Source: Scleroderma bovista
Taxonomy: Eukaryota > Basidiomycota > Agaricomycetes > Boletales > Sclerodermataceae
Length of the DNA: 17,015 bases
Direction: 5' to 3'
Assembly (NCBI GenBank): GCA_037178675.1
Contig: JAYMGJ010000358.1
Span: 1-17,015 of the forward strand
Shown here: in pieces, positions 9,030 through 17,015 of the stretch
How the letters are laid out: the number at the start of each line of letters is the position of its first letter
Numbering within the stretch: the stretch's first letter is position 1
Translations under genes and position numbers: made by a program
The notes under the pieces: generated by a model
Told to the model about the DNA's origin: nothing
Databases searched by the model: none
What the model saw: only the letters and a program-made list of their open reading frames with translations

Positions 9030-9880
9030 CTATCTACATACATTAAGCTGCAGATACCGGCGGTTCGGTGGCAATTGCGTCCACCGCATCATTTCTGCAT
9101 CACTTTTGCGTCACTTCAGCATCATCGTTGACGTTGCTCAGATCTTAGTCATCCATATGCATCTTTCGAGCAGCAGCGCGGCAGCCCAGTGATGCTCGAC
9201 GACCAAAGCATGAATGGTAGCTGTAGGCGAGGGATCCTTCAATGGGTCACGCTCAGCTGACTGACATGGCGTTCGCATGCACTTTCATTGGCAACTTGGG
9301 TCTTGAACGCGACTGCTTGGTAACACTTACTAAGTGGTGACCAAAGCATGCATGGTGATCGTGGATCTCAGCGGAATACATACAATGCAATCTCGCCGTC
9401 AAAAAAACCGTATGCAATGCTTGGCACATGCAAATCGTAGCCTTGACATCAATGGTTCAGCACTTTCGTTGGAAACTTGGGTCCCAAGCGCGACTGCCCA
9501 GTGACACTCAACAACCAAAGTGTGGATGGTGATTGTGGCTCTCTCATTATCAAAGACATCGTATCTCAAACCAAATGCAATCTCGCTGTCGAAAAGCTCG
9601 CGTGCAAATCATAGCCTGACATTTACTGTTCGTAGAAGTGCACCGAATTGACAGCAACAAAGTGCATTGCATCCCTCGAATCATTAATCAATTTTGATTT
9701 TCATCTGTCGCATACAGATTGAGCCGTATTATTACTTCGTTGACGATGCCAAGCTTTAACTCTCTCAAAAGCCACGATGGAGAAGATGCTTTGGTAGTAT
9801 TTTCAGCAGAGTGCAAACATCATGCTCCCATGCTCCCATCGTTACTACTATAGAAACCGTCCATAGGATAGTGCACAGTG
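9030..9880. repeat. Non-coding block with degenerate tandem units of about 181 bp
   Basis: No frame of useful length is open here. Two diverged units start at 9280 and 9461 (CACTTTCATTGGCAACTTGG and CACTTTCGTTGGAAACTTGG). They share blocks in order: 'GCGACTGC', 'CAACCAAAG' or 'GACCAAAGCATG', 'ATGGTGAT', 'GCAATCTCG' and 'GCAAATC.TAGCC'. A partial third unit lies at about 9165-9279. The sequence at 9085-9130 also has a short irregular GCATCA-type repeat. The block is bounded on both sides by the 53-bp direct repeats. It may be a decayed non-autonomous element or satellite-like DNA. Confidence 0.7.
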
Positions 9881-9933
9881 GGAGACAGAAAGAGTGGCCA
9901 AGTGTTGTGGGTTGCATGATGGTTGCATCATAT
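9881..9933 (+). repeat. 53-bp perfect direct repeat, copy 2
   Basis: Identical to 8977-9029. It lies about 110 bp past the stop codon of the minus-strand reading frame that ends at 10042, so it may fall in that gene's 3' region. Confidence 0.97.
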
Positions 9934-10041
9934 ACTCAGTAAATATAAGAGTACATAGATAGACAGCCAAATCCACTGCCCATAGAACAACTGACGAAAA
10001 GTGGCGCACAACTCCATCTCATCCACATCAATAACTCTCGT

Positions 10042-10988
10042 TTAGTCACCCTGCGTTTCACGTTCTCTCTCCCCACCAGAGTCAGCGCCTTCATTTCGGT
10101 ACCAAACAAATGGCTTTGCAATGTCGTACAAACGTACTCCGGTGGCTGAGCCAGTCGAGCGAGAGCGACATTGTATGACCTTTGTGATGACATATTTGTT
10201 GGTGGATTGAGTAGACAGGGAAACCAACAATGATTTGAAGTGGTCGTGACTCGGTTGAAGTGACATGCCAAATGGTTCGTATAATTCGGTGAATCCACCA
10301 AAGGAGCGGTACGCCCTCACAATGCCGCTCTTTCTCCTGTCCTCATCCCTAGCAAATTTTTCCAAGTGTTCCTTTGGGATGAGGTTTGCGTTTAAACAAA
10401 ATGACTCGATGTCATCACAGAGGGGACTTAGATAGTAAGGTTCGGATATTTTGTGGTTCCTTGAGATGGCGGCCGCATTTGGAAAACGTGACCTGAGGTC
10501 AGCATAGAGATTTCCTTTGCGACAGAAGCCCCCGGAGTCCATGAAGTCACCATAGTCCCCCAGCTGTTCTTGTCAGATTCGAACAGTGTATGAAAGGTAT
10601 GTGTACTCACCTTTTATGTCATTGGGTGCATATAAAAACTTCATGGAGACCCCATCGACGAGTAGCTCACAGGTACGCTGCTTACTTGGAAAATGACGTA
10701 TCATGAGACCCCGCCAGTCCCGGTTGGGGTCGTCTGTTCCCTGTATAAACAATGGCCAATGAAATTGTAATGCGCGTGCACAAAAAAGAATCTACTTGCA
10801 TCAACGTCGAAGCCTGTCCAATGACCTGATACATTACTGAAACCGGCGCGATCCTGAAATACCTCCAGCTTAACTCCACACATCCCTGAACTCTTCCACA
10901 TGATGCAAGAAATCTGCAGGATCCAGGTTGATCGAGGGAGAAGGGTTCGCATAATGCAGAGCCGACTGCAGGCAGCTCCAGCACGTTC
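10042..10988 (-). CDS. Probable C-terminal exons of the HET-domain gene (function unknown)
   Basis: Two exons are well supported: about 10740-10611 and 10568-10042, joined over a 42-nt intron (GTGAGT donor) that restores 'NDIKEQLGDYGDFMDSGGF'. They contain 'GTDDPNRDWRGLMIRHFPSK' and 'FPNAAAISRNHKISEPYYLS' and end in a polar tail. I recognise no domain. The HET frame stays open in the same frame beyond its TAG at 10991-10989 as far as 10701. Splicing out 11007-10966 (42 nt, containing the TAG) and 10805-10741 links everything into one 771-codon reading frame with consistent phases. In that reading this is the C-terminal half of the HET protein. The alternatives are a separate gene, or a HET gene truncated by a nonsense change. 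The first two splice sites proposed for the link are non-consensus, so the link is inference. Confidence 0.5.
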
Positions 10989-12506
10989 CTATTCCTTCTT
11001 CATGGACCGTGCATATTCTGGCCCTTTGCCCAGCATTGAGCCATGGATGGTCCGAAAATCCGTGACAGATTCCTTGTAAACAGCATGTACCCAGTTCTGG
11101 CCAAAGCATTGTCCAAGCCCCACTGCGAAATTATACCCTTGACTGCAAGAATAGCGTCTGATGTGAGGAGAAGATGTGGTGTACAGAGTGATCATGTTCC
11201 CAATGGCGGATCTCTCTCTCCACGGAACCAAGTGGAAACCATTCTCGGTGATCGCACTGTCATCAATTTCGAACGTGGAGTTGCCCTGTGCCATGTCTTG
11301 ATATCTGAGATAAACTTGACGTAATCGAAAACGTCCGGTCCCCTCATAACTACACCCTGTATATCGATAGTAATTAGATTCCCACAAAGCCAAATTGATG
11401 GCCACTGGTGAACCCAATGAACCAGAGCGGCATGGCAGCAGGACTTCGAAGACTGAGTTAGAGTCAAGATGGGGACGGAGGAACAGCCAGATATGGATGC
11501 CGCGATTCGTGATGGGGAATGTGCCAAGTCGATCGTCCGCAATCGAAGGGAGCTCTTCTGCTGGGATGTCACGTCGGAGAAATTCGATGAATTCGTCTCG
11601 ATTCATCAGTTCCATCTCATCACAACCCCAGAAAAAGCTCGGGTCATCTGCAAGGATGCTGCCGGTCCGAGCTTGCAATCCCAAACCCCACGCAAAGATG
11701 CTTTGGTCGTTCGACATGCGGATGATCTCCAGCTGAAGACGGTGAAAAGCCTTCTTCCCCTCCCCATACAACATCGGCATATTCACGTCCAGAAGACCCA
11801 TCAGAGAATAAGCCCTATCCTCCACTCGAGTCGTCGTCCGATTGGCCGCCCATGACATGATTTGGGCAACGCATGGACGGTTTGACGAAAGTCCTTCCTT
11901 CAGTATACGTTGTGGAACTTGAGTTATGGTTTGTAAGGTAGGTGCATGCGTCTTCTTGTCACCAATGAAATGCCAATCCTTGTTGAAGAACTGGAGATCC
12001 CTCGGCGCTATCATCTCTTGCAGTGTCCACCCACGCGAGAACCACTCTGGCCAGCCGTTGGGATATCTTGCATTCAAGTTACACGCAGTGGGAAAGGATG
12101 GATCGGGGACATCATGGAGGTACGCGTAGCATATCTTTGAGTTTTCGTACCACCGGTACATGGAATTGATGGCCTCCGATAGCTCTGCGCTGCTTCGTTT
12201 GTCGATACAGCAAGTGTCGACCCACAACCACTTGTGCCCGTCCTTCTTCGCCTGCTCACAGCTCTGGAGGATCTTTCGATAACCATCACGGTGGCGGATT
12301 TCGTATCTCTGCTCCTCGCCCATCTTCGCGAGCTTGACTACTTCATTATAGTCCACTTCTTGCTCGGTCCACCGATGGGATAAGATCGCGTACTCTGTTT
12401 TCGATTCATCACAGAGCCAGAGGACTTGGGCCCGGGGTTCAACTCGTTCTCCCCTGCTAAACGATTGCTCCCTTTTAATAAAGGCCTCTACGCCGATCAA
12501 GCGCAT
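10989..12506 (-). CDS. HET-domain protein (heterokaryon incompatibility / cell-death family)
   Basis: A long single frame covers the whole HET domain. Numbering from the ATG at 12506 (MRLIGVEAF), the blocks are: 'EYAILSHRWTEQEV' near residue 38; 'GYRKILQSCEQAKKDGHKWL' followed by WVDTCCID near 75-102; 'SEAINSMYRWYENSKICYAY' near 110; 'WFSRGWTLQEMIAP' near 155-168; and 'VEDRAYSLMGLLDVNMPMLY' followed by GEG near 228-250. This order is diagnostic for HET (PF06985), a TIR-related domain that triggers growth arrest and death in fungal non-self recognition. A frame-compatible ATG at 12542 exists. I prefer 12506 because an intron-like segment (12561-12508) ends one base before it. The region after the domain (about 270-505) is family-variable. 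The TAG at 10989 may lie in an intron. The NLR gene is the divergent neighbour, about 0.7 kb away. Confidence 0.92.
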   Translation of the reverse strand: MRLIGVEAFIKREQSFSRGERVEPRAQVLWLCDESKTEYAILSHRWTEQEVDYNEVVKLAKMGEEQRYEIRHRDGYRKILQSCEQAKKDGHKWLWVDTCCIDKRSSAELSEAINSMYRWYENSKICYAYLHDVPDPSFPTACNLNARYPNGWPEWFSRGWTLQEMIAPRDLQFFNKDWHFIGDKKTHAPTLQTITQVPQRILKEGLSSNRPCVAQIMSWAANRTTTRVEDRAYSLMGLLDVNMPMLYGEGKKAFHRLQLEIIRMSNDQSIFAWGLGLQARTGSILADDPSFFWGCDEMELMNRDEFIEFLRRDIPAEELPSIADDRLGTFPITNRGIHIWLFLRPHLDSNSVFEVLLPCRSGSLGSPVAINLALWESNYYRYTGCSYEGTGRFRLRQVYLRYQDMAQGNSTFEIDDSAITENGFHLVPWRERSAIGNMITLYTTSSPHIRRYSCSQGYNFAVGLGQCFGQNWVHAVYKESVTDFRTIHGSMLGKGPEYARSMKKE

Positions 12507-12507
12507 A

Positions 12508-12561
12508 CTGCACAGATGCATGTCAATCTCGACCATTATCAACTGTAGACGGTGTCCATAC
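12508..12561 (-). other. Probable 5' UTR intron of the HET gene
   Basis: The coding strand reads AAAAG|GTATGG at the donor and ATCTGTGCAG at the acceptor, 54 nt apart. The acceptor leaves T then ATG (12506). The reading frame upstream is not coding, so the intron would lie in the leader. This fits the TATA-like site about 75 nt further upstream. Confidence 0.45.
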
Positions 12562-12635
12562 CTTTTCTAAACGAATCGAGGTCAATACGCGTAGTTGCAA
12601 CACAATCAGGTTGGTTCTCTTTGGTTGGTCAACAT

Positions 12636-12643
12636 CTTTATAT
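12636..12643 (-). promoter_or_regulatory. TATA-like element upstream of the HET gene
   Basis: The minus strand reads ATATAAAG, 130 bp upstream of the preferred ATG and 75 bp upstream of the proposed leader intron. That is a plausible distance for a core promoter. The match is short and could be chance. Confidence 0.35.
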
Positions 12644-12902
12644 GCCAGTGAGGACAACTGATGCCGTGACGGTAAGGGCACGAGGATAGCACGTGTGATT
12701 TCCAGCCGAAAAGCTTCGGACCTGGGAACTGAAGTACTGAGCGTCCAACAGCATTATCATGTAAGTTGTTGCCAACCACCCATGCAGTTACTACGATACC
12801 TTTTCTGACGGTCTGACTACCTAAACACAGATGCGGTCAACGATCCCCACTGAAGGATCTTCTCACTGCGGGCTGGATTGGTCGATAGAGGTCTCCACAG
12901 AA

Positions 12903-13172
12903 TCATTTGGGGATAAAACGACCATCTTCGACGTCAAACTCGTCGCCTTCTCCGCGGCGAATAATATCTCCCATGAACACATCTTCTCCGCGGCAAATAA
13001 TATCACCCATGTACACTTCTGTACTTCCCGGCGAGATCGTTTTCCCCAAGAAAGGAATCCGTCCCGAAGGAGCCGACTGGACCGCTGACCACCTCATTGC
13101 GTACACGTGTTGTGAATTGCCTTGAGTTCTGCTTGCTGCCAGCGCCCATCGTTGCTCGCTTCCCACCTTCAA
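12903..13172 (-). CDS. Small open frame with an internal 12-residue duplication (doubtful)
   Basis: Minus-strand frame of 89 codons. Near its C-terminus it contains 'VYMGDIICRGED' followed directly by 'VFMGDIIRRGEG', then 'DEFDVEDGRFIPK' and a stop. The 36-bp unit keeps frame on either strand, and both strands are open, so openness is weak evidence. I recognise no family. It could be an exon fragment, an upstream peptide or chance. Confidence 0.2.
   Translation of the reverse strand: MKVGSEQRWALAASRTQGNSQHVYAMRWSAVQSAPSGRIPFLGKTISPGSTEVYMGDIICRGEDVFMGDIIRRGEGDEFDVEDGRFIPK
12945..13016. repeat. 36-bp tandem duplication
   Basis: Two adjacent 36-bp units, 12945-12980 and 12981-13016, share CTTCTCCGCGGC.AATAATAT and CCCATG.ACAC with about five differences. 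They lie in the promoter interval between the HET and NLR genes. Confidence 0.9.
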
Positions 13173-13207
13173 CGGCGAAGTCTCTGGTTGTATTCTTTAC
13201 AGCATCA

Positions 13208-16200
13208 ATGTCCATTAATCAGTCCAACATCCGTCGCTCCAAGGTGAAACTTGAGCAAACCAAACTTAGACAAGTCACAAACCCTCAGACGGATCTGGTA
13301 TGCGATTTGTCACTCTCCACGAGTCCTCTTGATCAACAAACGAGGAAGCAGTCACAAGAGACATTTCCAGCTCTTATCGCTGAGATCGCTTCAACACCGC
13401 CTGCATCCAGTGACATGGGAAGACGGGCAAGGTTAAAGAATTTACTACCATTTAATTGGTTCAACCGGAGTATCGCGAGTTCCTCTGTAGGCGTGAGTGG
13501 TTCTGTTCAACACAACCGCCCCAAGCTCTACGGAAGCAGCTTGTGTATCATGGAGTATTGTTGTTGAAACCTAGTCTGATAGCTGCACGCTTTGCACGAA
13601 ACGCCAGTTCAAGTTGCACCAAACAACGAGGTATGAGAAATAGCCAACATTCTCGTTTCGTGCTGTTTGCTGAGCGCTCGTCTGAAAAATAGCGCGAGTC
13701 GACTAGCAAAGTGCACCAGCCAGTCACTCCTACAACCTGTATGCGTGACGAGATTGACGGTGCCAAAAAAGAGCTCAACGCGATAGCAACTGTGCCGCGT
13801 GTTGCGCGACATACTGTCGAGCTTGTCGATGGGACTGGCACTGGCGTCTCTCAGATGGACACCATCGGTTCAACGTATATCCAGCCATTCAAGACTTTCA
13901 ACACGGTAGCCGGTGCTATTGCCCATGTACGATTGCTTGCTTGCTGCAGTGGAAGATCCAGACCGACATTGTTACGCAGATTCATCCTTACGCTCAGATG
14001 GCGTTGGGGGTATTAACCAGTGCAGCTCAGGTGGGTCTTCTGATTCGGGCACACACATCTCATGCAATTCCCCTCAGTTAATAATCAACCAAGCGACCCT
14101 GGACAATTCGGTGTCTAGCTTGCTTTTAAAAGTACAAAATGTCTACGAGTTCCTTCTCGAAGGAGATACCCTAGCCAACCTTGCCACAATGGGAGATCCC
14201 CTCGCGCGAATCGCCCAGGTCATTAGCAGTTGTGTACAGTTCATCAAAAACTATTCCGAAACGAAGAGCTTTTGTACGCCCTTCTGATTACCTCCCTAAT
14301 GACATTCTGATATGGTATCATCTTAGGGAAACGCCTCGGAAAGAACATTATGTCCGAAACGCAAATTGCTGTCGCCGACTACAACAACGCGTTGGATGAG
14401 CTGATGCAACAGTACCGTGATCGTACAGTTCGCGACATTCACTTCAATGTTTACCGCGTTCTCGAAGACTTGAACCTGGACAGCATGACGTATGCAGCCG
14501 ACGTAGGGCTCAAAACGACGAAGAAATGCCTGGACGGGACGAGAAAGGAAATTTTGCAGGAGATTGTCGACTGGATTCACGACCCGGATGTCAATGCACC
14601 GCGGATCATGTGGCTTCACGGCCAAGCTGGCAAAGGAAAATCTGCCATCGCCCATACAATTGCGCTGTGGTCCAAGAATGTCGGTGAACTCGGGTCGTGC
14701 TTCTGCTTTGCACGTGACAGACAAACGGAACGTCTGGAAAACAAAATGCTGTCCACCATTGCTCGCGACCTCGCCAACTGTGACCCTACATTTCGACGGG
14801 CATTGGCTAGAGCCATCGAGGATGACAATACACTCAGGACTACAACGGATGTGATGCAACAGTGGGAGAGGCTTTTTCTAGGACCTTTGTCAAAGGTCTC
14901 GGGTGGGATGGTCGGAAACATTGTCTTGGTCATCGATGCGTTGGATGAGAGCGGCCTCGACTCGTCGCGAGAGCACATCTTATCTGTGCTCACATCAACC
15001 GAAGCTGCCTCTCTCCCTTCTAACTTTCGCATACTCATCACGTCACGACCATCGTCCGACATTGTGGCTGCTCTCCGCGATGCTCGGCACGTCAAAACGA
15101 CTTCTTTGGACAATATACCCGCTACATTCACTCGACGCGATATTCATCTCTATGTGTCCAAGAAGGTCAGAGGTTTCAGGGGCATTGGTGAGAGGGAAAT
15201 TGAGCATATTACTCTGAAGGCGGATGGTTTATTCGAGTGGGCTCGACTCGCCTGCGAGTTCATCAGACCGAACGCTGGTGAAACGTCCCAGGAACGCTTC
15301 GACAACCTTATGGCGCGTGCGTCAGGCGAGGGGGCAAGGCTTTTAGACACCACGTATCATGCAATCCTCGAGAGTGCAGTGGGGCGAAAGCCAAAGGCTC
15401 TTACACGATTCCGGTCCATGATGCAGCAGATTCTTTGTACCCTGGAGCCACTCCCAATGCACACACTACATGCCATGCGTGTTTGCTTCACACACGAGCA
15501 TGACCGTTTTGATGTGGTCATTATTCTCGACTACATGGGCTCATTGCTCAGTGGTGTTGCAGACCACACCAAACCAATCCGGCCACTACATGCCTCGTTC
15601 TACGACTTCTTGACTGATCACTCCCGGAGTGGGGACTACTTTGTTGGCGAGTCTGATGTTCAGGCTGACCTAACTGTTGCATCCCTCTGTATCCTTGGTG
15701 GTGGGCTACACTTCAATATCTGCGAGCTGGAGAGCTCCTACCTGCACAACTCTGAAGTACCTGATCTTGCTGAGAGAGTGAAAGCCAAGATTTCACCCCA
15801 CCTGTCATACTCATGTCGTTTTTGGGCCAAGCATCTGCAGGCAACAAAGTTTGATCCTGTCCTTGCAGGACATGTGAGAAATCTTTTGGGGAGTGAAAAA
15901 ATCCTGTTTTGGTTTGAAGCAATGAGTTTGTTGGGAATCCTTGGCAATGCTGCATTTGCACTTTCATATGCTGTGGGATGGTTACAGGTGAGTAGATCCG
16001 TGGAATGAAGAATTCCTTTTGACACAGTCAAATGACTGCAGGGGAAGAAGGGGTATGATGATGTGATAGCATTGGCAAGAGATGGCAAGAAATTCATTCA
16101 TAACTTTTGCATTGCACCCTCTGCAAGCACTCCACACTTATACATGTCTGCACTGTCATTTACTCCTGCAAGTTCAGTGCTTTATAAGACTTTAAAGCCA

Positions 16201-17015
16201 AAGTTTCCCTACATTGCTAGAGTTGCTGAGGGACATTACCAAGTTTGGCCAGCTGTTCAGGTCCTGTTTCAAGGCCACACTGACTGGGTCACCTCAGTTG
16301 CATTCTCCCCTGATGGCACAAGGATTGTGTCAGGCTCAGATGACAAGACTGTGAGGGTCTGGGATGCTGATAGGGGTGTGCAGATTGGAAGTCCACTTCA
16401 AGGCCACACTCATTGGGTTACATCAGTTGCATTCTCCTCCAATGGCACAAGGATTGTGTCAGGCTCAGATGATAGGACTGTGAGAATCTGGGATGCTGAC
16501 AGGGGTATGCAGATTGGCAGTCCACTTCAAGGCCATACTCTCTTGGTTACATCAGTTGCATTCTCCCCTGATAGTACAAGGATTGTGTCAGGATCCTCTG
16601 ACAAGACTATAAGAATCTGGGATGCTGACAAGGGCATACAGATTGGCAGTCCACTTCAAGGCCACACTAACTGGGTCACATCAGTTGCATTCTCCCCTGA
16701 TGGTAAAAGAGTTGTGTCAGGGTCCTCTGACAAGACTGTGAGGGTCTGGGATGTTGAAAGGGGTGTACAGGTTGGCAGCCCACTTCAAGGCCACACTGAC
16801 TGGGTTACCTCAGTTGCATTCTCCCCTGATGGAACAAGGATTGCATCAGGCTCCTCTGACAAGACTGTGAGAGTCTGGGATGCTAATGAGGGTGTGCAGA
16901 TTGGCAGTCCACTTCAAGGCCATGCTCACTGGGTCAGATCAATTGCATTCTCCCCTGATGGCATGAGGATTGTGTCAGGCTCCTCTGACAAGACTGCAAG
17001 AGTGTGGCCTCTGCA
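13208..17015 (+). CDS. NACHT-WD40 NLR (STAND NTPase), 3' end beyond the window
   Basis: Exons 13208-13492, 13583-13630, 13693-13926, 13980-14030, 14078-14273, 14327-15987 and 16042 to the edge. All phases agree, and the first two junctions are the least certain. Residues 1-95 are polar and basic and unlike anything I recognise. Residues about 150-275 form the helical N-terminal region common in agaricomycete NACHT-WD40 proteins ('TLDNSVSSLLLKVQNVYEFL', 'LARIAQVISSCVQFIKNYSE'). NACHT follows, with Walker A 'GQAGKGKS' at 370-377, Walker B 'VIDALDE' at 473-479, 'ILITSRPSSD', 'DGLFEWARLACEF' and the winged-helix motif 'LHASFYDFLTD'. WD40 repeats begin near 899. Such STAND proteins sense a ligand through the repeats, oligomerise through NACHT and trigger an N-terminal effector; HET-E and HET-D of Podospora are the known model. 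The HET gene next door is a candidate partner. Confidence 0.93.
16264..17015 (+). repeat. WD40 repeat array, six units in 129-bp register
   Basis: The segment beginning CAAGGCCA recurs at 16270, 16399, 16528, 16657, 16786 and 16915, exactly 129 bp (43 residues) apart. The unit reads roughly LQGHT..VTSVAFSPDG.RI, then VSGSSDKTVRVWDA...V and QIGSP. Differences concentrate just after GHT (DW, HW, LL, NW, DW, HW), after PDG (T, K, M) and after WDA. Whole blocks are otherwise nearly identical at the base level. The sixth unit ends 'TARVWPL', losing the WD, and may start the end of the array. No CpG occurs anywhere in it. Confidence 0.97.

Larger units (their letters stand above)
12562..13207. other. 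Divergent intergenic region between the HET and NLR genes
   Basis: About 650 bp that must carry the promoters of both cell-death-family genes. It contains a 36-bp tandem duplication (12945-13016) and an open minus-strand frame (12903-13172). No other structure was recognised. A plus-strand frame from 12831 to 13088 runs over the same repeat and shows no domain. Confidence 0.55.

Noticed and set aside
8977..9933. Complete LTR retrotransposon
   Set aside because: The direct repeats are only 53 bp, and no gag/pol reading frame, primer-binding site or polypurine tract is visible between them.
9936..10301. Minus-strand 121-codon frame
   Set aside because: It lies in another frame over the C-terminal exons ending at 10042, whose splice phases and composition are better. 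It is a shadow.
16264..17015. Satellite DNA or CRISPR-like array
   Set aside because: The 129-bp periodicity is fully explained by in-frame 43-residue WD40 repeats with no spacers.

Overview
The window looks like nuclear DNA of a basidiomycete fungus, most likely an agaricomycete. The genes are split by many very short introns (about 42-65 nt, GT...AG, one GC...AG). They lie close together on both strands. The right end carries a NACHT-WD40 NLR gene and a HET-domain gene, both families that are strongly expanded in mushroom-forming fungi. Species cannot be named from sequence alone.

Left part (1-5036), housekeeping genes. A makorin-like CCCH/RING ubiquitin ligase (minus strand, running off the left edge) shares a 90-bp divergent promoter with an HFI1/ADA1-type SAGA subunit (728-1849, plus). 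A 12-exon ATP-dependent DNA ligase (2151-5036, minus) converges on the SAGA gene. Its splice model closes in frame at 762 residues, which supports every junction.

Middle (5037-9935), non-genic and mobile. A 3,151-bp DNA transposon (5613-8763) has 37-bp terminal inverted repeats, a TA target duplication and a DDE transposase gene broken by a frameshift and a stop codon. Its right flank holds degenerate tandem units of about 181 bp, enclosed between two perfect 53-bp direct repeats 904 bp apart. No gene is secure in the transposon's flanks, although one minus-strand open frame (5116-5307) looks like a terminal exon.

Right part (9936-17015), a probable allorecognition or cell-death locus. A HET-domain gene (minus) and a NACHT-WD40 NLR gene (plus, running off the right edge) are divergently arranged with about 0.7 kb between them. 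The HET gene seems to continue through further exons into a C-terminal region I do not recognise. The NLR has an N-terminal helical region, a NACHT NTPase and at least six WD40 repeats in exact 129-bp register.

The most striking signal is compositional. From 16001 to 17015 there is not one CpG dinucleotide, although the 5' half of the same gene is CpG-rich and the reading frame is intact. This suggests CpG methylation and deamination (RIP-like) acting on the repeat region while selection or recombination keeps it coding.
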